Origin: Pseudomonas sp. St316
Lineage (GTDB): Bacteria > Pseudomonadota > Gammaproteobacteria > Pseudomonadales > Pseudomonadaceae
DNA: 64,000 bases
Assembly: GCF_018325905.1 (NCBI RefSeq)
Contig: NZ_AP021901.1
Location: 5,704,001-5,768,000, forward strand
Reading direction: 5' to 3'
Positions 54,618-63,309 of this stretch are shown in pieces. The translations under genes were made by a program, and so were the position numbers. The notes beneath the pieces were generated by a model that was not told where the DNA came from, did no database searches, and saw only the letters and a program-made list of their open reading frames with translations. Numbering within the stretch: position 1 is the stretch's first letter; each line of letters begins with the position of its first letter.

Positions 54618-56312
54618 ATGCAAACCTGGCAACAGCTCTACAGCCCGCTCGGCAGCCTCGGCTTGTCCGCACTCGCGGCCGTTATTCCCATCGTGTTTTT
54701 CTTCCTGGCCCTGGCGGTGTTTCGCCTCAAGGGGCACGTGGCCGGCAGCATCACCTTGGCGCTGGCGATTGCCGTGGCGATCTTTGCGTTCCAGATGCCC
54801 GCCGACATGGCCTTCGCCGCTGCCGGTTATGGCTTTGCCTATGGCCTGTGGCCCATCGCCTGGATCATCGTCGCCGCTGTGTTTCTCTACAAACTGACGG
54901 TCAAGAGCGGCCAGTTCGAGGTGATTCGCAGCTCGGTGCTGTCGATTACCGATGACCAACGCCTGCAAGTGCTGTTGATCGGCTTTTGCTTCGGTGCATT
55001 TTTGGAAGGTGCCGCCGGTTTCGGTGCTCCGGTGGCGATCACTGCCGCCCTGCTGGTCGGCCTGGGCTTCAACCCCCTGTACGCCGCCGGCCTGTGCCTG
55101 ATCGCCAACACCGCCCCGGTAGCGTTCGGTGCGCTGGGCATTCCGATCATCGTCGCCGGCCAGGTCACCGGGATCGACGCCTTCAAGATCGGCGCCATGA
55201 CCGGTCGCCAACTGCCCTTGCTGTCGTTGTTTGTGCCGTTCTGGCTGGTGTTCATGATGGACGGCCTGCGTGGCGTGCGGGAAACCTGGCCAGCTGCACT
55301 GGTGGCGGGTTTGAGCTTCGCCGTCACCCAGTACTTCACCTCCAACTTCATTGGCCCGGAACTGCCGGACATCACCTCCGCCCTGGCCAGCCTGATTTCC
55401 CTGACGCTGTTCCTGAAAGTCTGGCAGCCCAAACGCACCGCTGGCGCCCAGATTGCCGGCGCCACTTCCAGCACAGCGGTTACCGCCAGCGTCGGCGGTT
55501 TCGGCCAACCGCGCAGCACCGTGGCTTCGCCCTACAGCCTGGGGGAAATCATCAAGGCCTGGTCGCCGTTCCTGATCCTGACCGTGTTGGTGACGATCTG
55601 GACTCTCAAGCCGTTCAAGGCGATGTTCGCCGCTGGCGGTTCGATGTACAGCTGGGTGTTCAACTTCGCCATCCCGCACCTGGACCAGATGGTGATCAAG
55701 GTCGCGCCCATCGTGGTCAACCCCACGGCCATTCCGGCCGTGTTCAAGCTTGATCCGATTTCTGCCACCGGCACGGCGATTTTCTTCTCTGCATTGATCT
55801 CGATGCTGGTGCTGAAGATCAACATCAAAACTGGTCTTACCACTTTCAAAGAGACACTTTTCGAGCTGCGCTGGCCGATCCTGTCCATCGGCATGGTGCT
55901 GGCATTCGCCTTCGTCACCAACTACTCGGGCATGTCGTCGACCATGGCCCTGGTGCTGGCCGCCACGGGCGCGGCGTTCCCGTTCTTCTCGCCGTTCCTG
56001 GGTTGGCTGGGCGTGTTCCTGACCGGTTCCGATACGTCGTCCAACGCGCTGTTCAGCTCGCTGCAAGCCACCACCGCGCACCAGATCGGCGTCAACGACA
56101 CCTTGCTCGTCGCGGCCAACACCAGCGGTGGCGTGACCGGCAAAATGATCTCGCCACAATCGATCGCGGTGGCCTGCGCCGCGACCGGGCTGGTGGGCAA
56201 AGAATCGGATCTGTTCCGTTTCACCCTCAAACACAGCCTATTCTTTGCAACGATTGTCGGCCTGATCACGCTGGCCCAGGCCTACTGGTTTACCGGCATG
56301 CTGGTTCATTGA
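54618..56312 (+). CDS. lldP: L-lactate permease
   Basis: A 564-residue symporter with ~12-14 membrane segments that imports L- and D-lactate (and glycolate) with protons. N-terminus [20 protein letters not shown], conserved [39 protein letters not shown], and [18 protein letters not shown], and a C-terminal [20 protein letters not shown]. Start ATG at 54618 behind AGGGG. First gene of lldP-lutA-lutB-lutC-dld. A hairpin follows at 56339-56362. Confidence 0.97.
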   Translation: MQTWQQLYSPLGSLGLSALAAVIPIVFFFLALAVFRLKGHVAGSITLALAIAVAIFAFQMPADMAFAAAGYGFAYGLWPIAWIIVAAVFLYKLTVKSGQFEVIRSSVLSITDDQRLQVLLIGFCFGAFLEGAAGFGAPVAITAALLVGLGFNPLYAAGLCLIANTAPVAFGALGIPIIVAGQVTGIDAFKIGAMTGRQLPLLSLFVPFWLVFMMDGLRGVRETWPAALVAGLSFAVTQYFTSNFIGPELPDITSALASLISLTLFLKVWQPKRTAGAQIAGATSSTAVTASVGGFGQPRSTVASPYSLGEIIKAWSPFLILTVLVTIWTLKPFKAMFAAGGSMYSWVFNFAIPHLDQMVIKVAPIVVNPTAIPAVFKLDPISATGTAIFFSALISMLVLKINIKTGLTTFKETLFELRWPILSIGMVLAFAFVTNYSGMSSTMALVLAATGAAFPFFSPFLGWLGVFLTGSDTSSNALFSSLQATTAHQIGVNDTLLVAANTSGGVTGKMISPQSIAVACAATGLVGKESDLFRFTLKHSLFFATIVGLITLAQAYWFTGMLVH

Positions 56313-56338
56313 GCCCTACACGCAATACTGAAAAAACC

Positions 56339-56362
56339 GACGCCGAACCGTGATTCGGCGTC
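56339..56362 (+). terminator. Hairpin between lldP and lutA
   Basis: GACGCCGAA and TTCGGCGTC enclose six bases, 27 bases after lldP; no T-run, so possibly an attenuating or mRNA-stabilising hairpin rather than a full stop. Confidence 0.5.
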
Positions 56363-56462
56363 TGCTATTCACCACCGGGTCTGCAAGGCTGCTGAAAGAT
56401 TTCCTGTCTATATTCAGCAGCCTCAGCGGACGGATAACCGGGACCACCCGGAGACACGCCTG

Positions 56463-57287
56463 ATGAGCGAGCTTTTTTACAACGCCGTGCCGAACGCGAC
56501 CCGTGTCGCCCCGCCATTGCCCGAGCCTCGGCAGTACCCCAGCGAAAAACCGCAACGGGTCTACCTGTTCGGAACGTGTGTGGTGGATCTGTTCTATCCC
56601 GAAGCCGGGATGGATGCGATTCATCTGCTGGAGCGCGAAGGAATCCGGGTGGACTACCCGCAAGGGCAAAGTTGCTGCGGCCAACCGGCCTACACCTCGG
56701 GCTACACCGAGCAGGCGCGGACGGTGGCACGAGCGCAATTGGCCTTGTTTGCCGAAGACTATCCGGTAGTCGTGCCCTCGGGTTCCTGCGCCGGCATGCT
56801 GCGCGAACATTATGCCGACCTGTTCAAGGATGAGCCCGACACGCTCAAACAAGTCCAGGCCCTGGCGGCCCGGACTTATGAACTGGCCGAATTCCTGCTG
56901 TTTGTCTGCAAGGTGCAGTTGAACGACAGCGGTGCACCGGTAAAGATCGCGCTACACACGTCCTGCTCGGCACGACGTGAAATGAACACCCACCTGCACG
57001 GCCGCGCGTTGTTGGCGCAGTTGCGCAATGTGGAGCGAGTCGAACACAGCCACGAAAGCGAATGCTGTGGCTTTGGTGGGACGTTCAGCGTGCGCATGCC
57101 GGATATTTCCGGCGCGATGGTGGCCGACAAGACCCGAGCGCTGAAGGAATCCGGCGCGCACCAGGTCATCAGTGCCGATTGTGGCTGCCTGATGAACATC
57201 AACGGCGCACTGGAAAAACAGCAGGAGACGTTACGCGGCCAGCACCTGGCGAGCTTCCTGTGGCAGCGTAGCGGAGGTGTGGCATGA
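56463..57287 (+). CDS. lutA: L-lactate utilisation protein LutA (YkgE)
   Basis: A 274-residue (Fe-S)-binding protein with two CCG cysteine-rich domains (SCCGQPAYTSGYTEQAR and ECCGFGGTFSVRMPDISGAM), of the type that accepts electrons in lactate oxidation. Partners LutB and LutC are encoded next. The ATG at 56463 follows GGAGACACGCC. Stop overlaps the lutB ATG by four bases (ATGA). The LutABC system replaces the flavin L-lactate dehydrogenase LldD, which is not in this window. Confidence 0.94.
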   Translation: MSELFYNAVPNATRVAPPLPEPRQYPSEKPQRVYLFGTCVVDLFYPEAGMDAIHLLEREGIRVDYPQGQSCCGQPAYTSGYTEQARTVARAQLALFAEDYPVVVPSGSCAGMLREHYADLFKDEPDTLKQVQALAARTYELAEFLLFVCKVQLNDSGAPVKIALHTSCSARREMNTHLHGRALLAQLRNVERVEHSHESECCGFGGTFSVRMPDISGAMVADKTRALKESGAHQVISADCGCLMNINGALEKQQETLRGQHLASFLWQRSGGVA

Positions 57288-58738
57288 GCACGCCGACGCT
57301 GATCCCGACCGTTGCAGTGCAGGAAGATTTTCGCGCCCGAGCCCACAAGGCTTTGGACGACACGCAATTGCGAAACAACTTTCGCAGTGCGATGGATTCA
57401 CTGATGACCAAACGGGCAGCGTCCTTTAGCGATGCCCACGAAAGAGAACACCTGCGAGTGCTGGGCAATGCTGTCCGCGCCCGCGCGTTATCCAAGCTGC
57501 CCGACCTGCTCGAGCAACTTGAAAGCAACCTGACCCGCAACGGTGTGAATGTGCACTGGGCGGAAACGGTGGACGAAGCCAATGGCATCGTCCTCTCGAT
57601 CATCCGCGCTCACGAGGCACGGCAAGTGATCAAGGGCAAATCGATGGTCAGCGAAGAGATGGAGATGAACCATTTCCTCGAGGGTCGGGACATTGAATGT
57701 CTCGAATCCGACATGGGGGAATACATCGTCCAGCTCGACCACGAGAAGCCTTCACACATCATTATGCCGGCAATCCACAAGAATGCCGGTCAGGTCGCGT
57801 CCTTGTTCCACGACAAACTCGGCGTGGAGTACACCAAGGACGTTGACCAACTCATTCAGATCGGTCGCAAGGTATTGCGGCAGAAATTCTTCGAAGCCGA
57901 CATCGGCGTCTCCGGTGTCAACTTCGCCGTGGCCGAAACCGGCACGCTGCTGCTGGTGGAAAACGAAGGCAACGGGCGGATGTCCACCACCGTGCCGCCC
58001 GTGCACATCGCCGTGACCGGCATCGAAAAAGTCGTCGAGAACCTGCGCGACGTCGTGCCACTGCTGTCGCTGCTGACCCGCTCGGCCCTGGGCCAGCCGA
58101 TCACCACCTACGTCAACATGATCTCCGGCCCGCGCAAGGCTGGCGAACTGGACGGCCCCCAGGAAGTCCACCTGGTGCTGCTGGACAACGGTCGCAGCCA
58201 GGCGTTTGCCGACAGCGAATTGCGCCAGACCCTGAACTGCATTCGCTGCGGCGCCTGTATGAACCATTGCCCGGTCTATACCCGAATCGGCGGCCATGCC
58301 TACGGCGAGGTTTACCCGGGACCTATCGGAAAAATCATCACGCCACACATGGTCGGCTTGGCCAAGGTGCCGGACCACCCGAGCGCCTCTTCGCTGTGCG
58401 GTGCCTGCGGTGAAGTGTGTCCGGTGAAGATTCCGATCCCGGCCTTGCTGCGGCGGCTGCGGGAAGAAAACGTCAAGGCGCCGGACAGCCCCCATCAGGT
58501 GATGCGCGGCCAGGGCAGCAAGTACTCGCCCAAGGAACGCTTCATCTGGAATGCCTGGGCTCGGCTCAACAGTTCGCCACGGTTGTATCGGCTGTTCGGC
58601 TTCCTCGCCACGCGCCTGCGTGCCCTGACACCTAAGAACGTCGGCCCTTGGACCCAAAACCACAGCGCCCCCAAGCCCGCCGCCCGCTCATTGCATGACC
58701 TGGCCCGCGAACACCTGAACCAGCAGGGAGACCGTTGA
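57284..58738 (+). CDS. lutB: L-lactate utilisation iron-sulfur protein LutB (YkgF)
   Basis: A 484-residue protein with an N-terminal LUD domain (ETVDEANGIVLSIIRAHEAR, MVSEEMEMNHFLEGRDIECL, GVNFAVAETGTLLLVENEGN) and two [4Fe-4S] motifs, CIRCGACMNHCPVY and CGACGEVCPVKIPI, followed by a basic DUF3390-like tail. It carries electrons from lactate oxidation to the membrane pool together with LutA. GGAGG precedes the ATG. Its TGA overlaps the lutC ATG. Confidence 0.95.
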   Translation: MSTPTLIPTVAVQEDFRARAHKALDDTQLRNNFRSAMDSLMTKRAASFSDAHEREHLRVLGNAVRARALSKLPDLLEQLESNLTRNGVNVHWAETVDEANGIVLSIIRAHEARQVIKGKSMVSEEMEMNHFLEGRDIECLESDMGEYIVQLDHEKPSHIIMPAIHKNAGQVASLFHDKLGVEYTKDVDQLIQIGRKVLRQKFFEADIGVSGVNFAVAETGTLLLVENEGNGRMSTTVPPVHIAVTGIEKVVENLRDVVPLLSLLTRSALGQPITTYVNMISGPRKAGELDGPQEVHLVLLDNGRSQAFADSELRQTLNCIRCGACMNHCPVYTRIGGHAYGEVYPGPIGKIITPHMVGLAKVPDHPSASSLCGACGEVCPVKIPIPALLRRLREENVKAPDSPHQVMRGQGSKYSPKERFIWNAWARLNSSPRLYRLFGFLATRLRALTPKNVGPWTQNHSAPKPAARSLHDLAREHLNQQGDR

Positions 58739-59408
58739 TGAGCGCCAAGGACAATATCCTCGCCAAGTTGCGTAAAAGCCTGACCGGCGCCACGCCCGTT
58801 GCCGACAACTTCGACGTCGAGCTGGTGACACAAACCTATCGCTATGCGCCCGAGGAACGTATCCCGCAATTGCGCAAACTGATGGAGGCGGTGCACACCG
58901 AAATCCATCTGACATCTGATGAAGGCTGGCCAGCCCTGCTCGCGCAATTGCTGCGCGACCGTCAATTGCCGAGCCTGCTCATCGCCCCGACCACCGCGCA
59001 CGGGGAAAAAGTCACACAGTTCTGGGCGAACAATCCGGACCTGCCCCCCTTAAGGCCTACGACCGCCCGGTAGAAGAGTGGAAAGCCGAGTTGTTCAACG
59101 ACACCCCCGCCAGCCTCACCGGAACCCTCGGCGCCATCGCCGCCACCGGCAGCCTGATCCTCTGGCCGACGCGAGAAGAGCCGCGACTGATGAGCCTGGT
59201 CCCTCCGGTGCATTTCGCCCTGCTCAAGGCCAGCCAAATCCGCGACAACTTCTATGAAGTGCAACAGGAATTCGAATGGGCCCAAGGCATGCCCACCAAC
59301 GCCCTGCTGGTGTCCGGTCCATCGAAAACCGCCGACATCGAACAAGTCCTGGCCTACGGTGCCCATGGTCCGAAGGATCTGGTGGTTTTGATTCTGGAGG
59401 ACCAATGA
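58738..59408 (+). pseudogene. lutC: L-lactate utilisation protein LutC (YkgG), interrupted by a one-base frameshift
   Basis: The intact product would have ~223 residues with a single LUD domain. From ATG 58738 (GGGAG upstream) the frame reads MSAKDNILAKLRKSLTGATP to WANNPDLPP, then runs into TAG at 59071. Adding one C to the six-C run at 59044-59049 restores PPLKAYDRPVEEWKAELF and continues through NDTPASLTGTLGAIAATGSL and NALLVSGPSKTADIEQVLAYGAHGP (shown in two parts) to the TGA at 59408. The missing base lies in a homopolymer, as in fruB. The downstream half retains strong conservation. If real, it would inactivate the third Lut component. Confidence 0.85.
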
Positions 59409-62215
59409 CCCTTCCGGCCCCTTTCCTACACGACGTCCAACAACTGATCCCGCAGAAACGTCGTTTCGACGATCCGCTGTCGACTTTGGCCTTCGGCACC
59501 GACGCCAGTTTCTATCGGCTGATTCCGAAACTGGTGGTGCGCGTCGAATCCGAAGAGGAAGTGATTGCCCTGCTGAAACTGGCCCAGCGCGATCAGGTTC
59601 CGGTCACGTTCCGCGCCGCCGGCACCAGCCTGTCCGGGCAAGCCATCAGTGACTCGGTGCTGATCGTGCTTGGGGATAACTGGAACGGGCGTGAGATTCG
59701 TGGACAAGGCACGCAGATTCGGTTGCAGCCTGGCGTGATCGGCGCCCAGGCCAACGCCTGGCTGGCGCCGTTCGGGCGCAAGATCGGCCCCGATCCGGCG
59801 TCGATCAACGCCTGCAAAATCGGCGGCATCGTGGCCAACAACGCCAGCGGCATGTGCTGCGGCACCGCACAGAACACCTATCACACCCTCGCCGGTATCC
59901 GTCTGGTGCTGGCCGATGGCACGCGTCTGGACACTGAAGACGACAGCAGCGTGGCGGCTTTTCGTACAAGCCACGGCGAACTGCTGGAACGCCTCGCGAC
60001 CCTGGGCCGCGAGACCCGCGCCAATACTGAATTGGCTGCCAGAATCCGGCATAAATACCGTCTGAAAAATACCACCGGCCTGTCACTCAATGCCTTGGTG
60101 GATTTCGACGAACCTGTGGATATCTTGAGCCACCTGCTGGTCGGCTCCGAAGGTACCCTCGGCTTTATCAGTGCGGTGACCTACAACACCGTCATCGACC
60201 ATCCGAACAAAGCCTCTGCCCTGATCGTCTTCCCCGATGTGGAAACCTGCTGCAACGCCGTCACCGTGCTGAAAAGCCAACCCGTCTCGGCCGTGGAACT
60301 GCTGGACCGCCGCAGCCTGCGCTCGGTGCAGGACAAACCGGGCATGCCGGATTTCGTACAGCATCTGTCGACCAATGCCTGCGCCTTACTGATCGAATCC
60401 CGCGCCGCTTCCTCGTCTTTACTGCAGGAGCAACTGGCCCGGATCATGGCTTCACTGGCCGGTTTCCCGGTGGAGAAACAGGTCGACTTTACCGAGGATC
60501 CACGGGAAAACGCCCGGCTCTGGGCGATCCGCAAAGACACCTTCCCCGCCGTGGGTGCGGTACGCAAAACCGGCACCACGGTGATCATCGAAGACGTGAC
60601 CTTTCCAGTAGAACAACTGGCCATCGGCGTGAACCGCCTGATCGAGCTGTTCGACAAACATCACTACGACGAAGCGATCCTTTTCGGACACGCACTGGAA
60701 GGCAATCTGCACTTCGTCTTCACCCAAGGCTTCAACAACCCCGAGGAAGTCGCACGCTACCAGGCGTTCATGGACGACGTGGCGCAGTTGGTGGCGGTGG
60801 AGTTCGGCGGTTCGCTCAAAGCCGAACACGGCACCGGGCGCAACATGGCGCCCTTCGTCGAACTGGAATGGGGCAGCGATGCCTACCAGTTGATGTGGCA
60901 GCTCAAGCGCCTGCTCGATCCCAACGGCATTCTCAACCCGGACGTGGTACTTAGCGAAGACCCGCAGATCCATCTCAAGCACCTCAAGCCACTGCCGGCC
61001 GCCGATGAGATCGTGGACAAGTGCATCGAGTGCGGTTTCTGCGAGCCGGTGTGCCCATCCAAGGACCTGACCTTGAGCCCGCGCCAGCGCATTGTGATCT
61101 GGCGCGACATTCAAGCGAAAAAACGCGCCGGCACCGACACCACGGAACTGGAACAGGCCTACCAATACCAGGGCATCGATACCTGCGCCGCCACGGGCCT
61201 GTGTGCACAACGTTGCCCGGTAGGCATCAATACCGGCGAGCTGGTGAAAAAACTGCGCAGCCGTGACGCGACGAAGACGAAAACCGCCAACTGGATTGAA
61301 GGAAATTTCGCCACCACGCTGCAAGGCGCGCGCTTCGCCCTGCACGTCGCCAACGGTGCGCGCATGCTGCTGGGCGCGCCTCGCCTGGCGAAACTGTCGG
61401 CCTCATTGACGCGCCTGTCCAAGGGCCAGGTGCCACAGTGGACAGGCGCCATGCCCCAGCCGGAAAAGGCAATCCGTTTCAGCCCCGCCGTGTCGGACGA
61501 ACGTCCGAGAGTCGTGTACCTGGCGGCGTGCGTGTCGCGGGTCATGGGCCCGGCGGCAGCGGACAAGGAGCAGATGTCGCTGTACGACAAGACCCGCGGC
61601 CTGCTGGAAAAGGCCGGTTATCAGGTGGTCTTTCCAGACAACGTGGACAGCCTCTGCTGCGGCCAACCCTTTGCTTCCAAAGGCTACACCGAACAGGCCG
61701 AGCACAAGCGCCAGGAACTGATCGGTGCCCTGCTGCACGCCAGTCGCGGCGGGCTCGACCCTATCTACTGTGACACCAGCCCCTGCACATTGCGGCTGGT
61801 CCAGGACCTGGGCGAAGTGCGCCTGGACCTGTATGACCCGGTGCGCTTCATCCGTACCCACCTGATGGATCGGCTCGACTTCATTCCCCAAGAGGCACCC
61901 ATCGCCGTGCACGTCACGTGCAGCACGCAGCACCTTGGCGAAAGCCAGGCGCTGATCGACCTGGTGCGCAAATGCAGTAAAAACGTGGTCATTCCGGAGG
62001 GCATTCACTGCTGTGGTTTCGCTGGCGACAAGGGCTTCACCACGCCGGAGTTGAATGCCCATTCGCTGCGCTCACTGAAGGACGCGGTACAGCATTGCAG
62101 CGAAGGGATTTCCACCAGCCGCACTTGTGAGATCGGTCTTACACAACATGGCGCAATCGACTACCACGGGCTGGTCTACCTGATCGATCGGGTGACCCAG
62201 GCCAGAGCGACCTGA
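59405..62215 (+). CDS. dld: Fused FAD / iron-sulfur D-lactate dehydrogenase
   Basis: A 936-residue quinone-dependent oxidoreductase oxidising D-lactate (or a similar 2-hydroxyacid). N-terminal FAD-binding (VTFRAAGTSLSGQAISDSVL, NNASGMCCGTAQNTYHTLAG) and FAD-oxidase C domains (LIVFPDVETCCNAVTVLKSQ, GHALEGNLHFVFTQGFNN, KAEHGTGRNMAPFVELEWG), then [4Fe-4S] motifs CIECGFCEPVCPSKD and CAATGLCAQRCPVG, and two CCG cysteine-rich segments (SLCCGQPFASKGYTEQAEHK, IHCCGFAGDKGFTTPELNAH). Matches the PA4772 type. ATG at 59405 overlaps the lutC stop (ATGA); a longer frame back to 59276 runs into lutC. Confidence 0.94.
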   Translation: MTLPAPFLHDVQQLIPQKRRFDDPLSTLAFGTDASFYRLIPKLVVRVESEEEVIALLKLAQRDQVPVTFRAAGTSLSGQAISDSVLIVLGDNWNGREIRGQGTQIRLQPGVIGAQANAWLAPFGRKIGPDPASINACKIGGIVANNASGMCCGTAQNTYHTLAGIRLVLADGTRLDTEDDSSVAAFRTSHGELLERLATLGRETRANTELAARIRHKYRLKNTTGLSLNALVDFDEPVDILSHLLVGSEGTLGFISAVTYNTVIDHPNKASALIVFPDVETCCNAVTVLKSQPVSAVELLDRRSLRSVQDKPGMPDFVQHLSTNACALLIESRAASSSLLQEQLARIMASLAGFPVEKQVDFTEDPRENARLWAIRKDTFPAVGAVRKTGTTVIIEDVTFPVEQLAIGVNRLIELFDKHHYDEAILFGHALEGNLHFVFTQGFNNPEEVARYQAFMDDVAQLVAVEFGGSLKAEHGTGRNMAPFVELEWGSDAYQLMWQLKRLLDPNGILNPDVVLSEDPQIHLKHLKPLPAADEIVDKCIECGFCEPVCPSKDLTLSPRQRIVIWRDIQAKKRAGTDTTELEQAYQYQGIDTCAATGLCAQRCPVGINTGELVKKLRSRDATKTKTANWIEGNFATTLQGARFALHVANGARMLLGAPRLAKLSASLTRLSKGQVPQWTGAMPQPEKAIRFSPAVSDERPRVVYLAACVSRVMGPAAADKEQMSLYDKTRGLLEKAGYQVVFPDNVDSLCCGQPFASKGYTEQAEHKRQELIGALLHASRGGLDPIYCDTSPCTLRLVQDLGEVRLDLYDPVRFIRTHLMDRLDFIPQEAPIAVHVTCSTQHLGESQALIDLVRKCSKNVVIPEGIHCCGFAGDKGFTTPELNAHSLRSLKDAVQHCSEGISTSRTCEIGLTQHGAIDYHGLVYLIDRVTQARAT

Positions 62216-62340
62216 AGAAAAATAGAACCCTGGCGCACGGTCACAGTCCACTGATCAAGTCCCGCAAACGCGGGACCTCCCCCAATGGGTAGCCGTACTG
62301 AAGGCCTGCAATACCTGGGCCTCAGTCCAAGGAGAGACAC

Positions 62341-62631
62341 ATGAAGCGCTCTGTACTGTTAGGTCTGTTCGTTACCGCCTCCATGCTGGCGTCGTCCTCG
62401 TTTGCCGCCGGCGGCTCGGACAATCTGTGCGACACCAACATTACGACTATTAAAAACCTCAAGACTCAGATTCAGGGTACGGCAATTGAAGGTCAGGTAG
62501 AGACCAGCCTCAATAGAGCTGAGGCCCTCAAGGCAGAGGGCACTGAGGAAAGCACCAAGACATGCATCACCGAAACCACGAAAACCCTGCAAGATATCCA
62601 AAAGACGGACAAGGGCGATAAAAGCTCATAA
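62341..62631 (+). CDS. Small secreted protein, unknown function
   Basis: A 96-residue protein with a signal peptide (MKRSVLLGLFVTASMLASSS, cleavage near SFA-AG). The mature ~74 residues are helical and Thr/Lys/Glu-rich (CDTNITTIKNLKTQIQGTAI, SLNRAEALKAEGTEESTKTC) with two cysteines that could pair. AAGGAGA precedes the ATG. Resembles short periplasmic proteins common in Pseudomonas; no function known. Confidence 0.7.
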   Translation: MKRSVLLGLFVTASMLASSSFAAGGSDNLCDTNITTIKNLKTQIQGTAIEGQVETSLNRAEALKAEGTEESTKTCITETTKTLQDIQKTDKGDKSS

Positions 62632-62639
62632 GCGTCATG

Positions 62640-62659
62640 GGCCAACCTTCGGGTTGGCC
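62640..62659 (+). terminator. Hairpin with UUCG loop after the small secreted protein gene
   Basis: GGCCAACC TTCG GGTTGGCC is a perfect eight-pair stem with a stable tetraloop, nine bases after the stop codon. No T-run follows. Confidence 0.7.
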
Positions 62660-62725
62660 TCGGCCGCGTATTGGCGTACACTGCAAATGCCTGCCGCTTC
62701 AGCAGATACACGAAGCGACAGGTTC

Positions 62726-63122
62726 GGGGCCGTTTAGGATTCGACGCCGGTTGCGAAACTTTAGGTGCATGCCGAGTTGGTAACAGAACTCGTAAATCCA
62801 CTGTTGCAACTTCTATAGTTGCCAATGACGAAAACTACGGCCAGGAATTCGCTATCGCTGCGTAAGCAGCCTTAGACCCTGAGCTTCTGGTACCTTCGGG
62901 TCCAGCAATCATTAGGGGATGTCTGTAAACCCAAAGTGATTGTCATATAGAACAGAATCGCCGTGCAGTACGTTGTGGACGAATCGGCTAAAACTTACAC
63001 AACTCGCCCAAAGCACCCTGCCCGTCGGGTCGCTGAGGGTTAACTTAATAGACACGGCTACGCATGTAGTACCGACAGCGGAGTACTGGCGGACGGGGGT
63101 TCAAATCCCCCCGGCTCCACCA
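62726..63122 (+). ncRNA. ssrA: Transfer-messenger RNA (tmRNA)
   Basis: About 397 bases from GGGGCCGTTTAGGATTCGAC to GGTTCAAATCCCCCCGGCTC then CACCA: the tRNA-Ala-like ends pair (GGGGCCG with CGGCTCC) and carry a T-arm and CCA. The tag frame at 62821-62865 encodes ANDENYGQEFAIAA and stops with TAA; it ends in the AIAA-type degron of ClpXP substrates. Pseudoknot-forming segments lie between. It works with SmpB (52.5 kb) to free stalled ribosomes. Its 3' end forms the attachment site of the downstream integrase island. Confidence 0.95.
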
Positions 63123-63134
63123 CTTCATCATCTA

Positions 63135-63159
63135 AAGACGTCCACGGACGTCTTTTTTT
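63135..63159 (+). terminator. Terminator of tmRNA
   Basis: AAGACGTCC pairs with GGACGTCTT around AC, followed by five or more Ts. Since it lies beyond the 3' end that serves as attachment site, it may belong to the incoming island. Confidence 0.92.
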
Positions 63160-63235
63160 GTGCCTTAAATCCAGTAAATACGGGGGTTTCAGGGCTACTG
63201 GGGGCTTTCCAGATTTTTTGAGTTCCAGGCGGTTT

Positions 63236-63285
63236 GGTATTCCCAATGGTATTCCCGACTCCCCGGCGCTAATCTTGGGAATACC
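63236..63285. repeat. Inverted and direct GGTATTCCC repeats before the integrase gene
   Basis: GGTATTCCCAA at 63236-63246 and its perfect inverse TTGGGAATACC at 63275-63285 flank a third copy of TGGTATTCCC at 63247-63256. Three copies of one 10-base word in 50 bases, 25 bases before an integrase start and beside its attachment site, fit arm-type sites bound by integrase or an excisionase/regulator. Function inferred. Confidence 0.6.
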
Positions 63286-63309
63286 AAAAGGTGTCATGGA
63301 GTACTTCTC

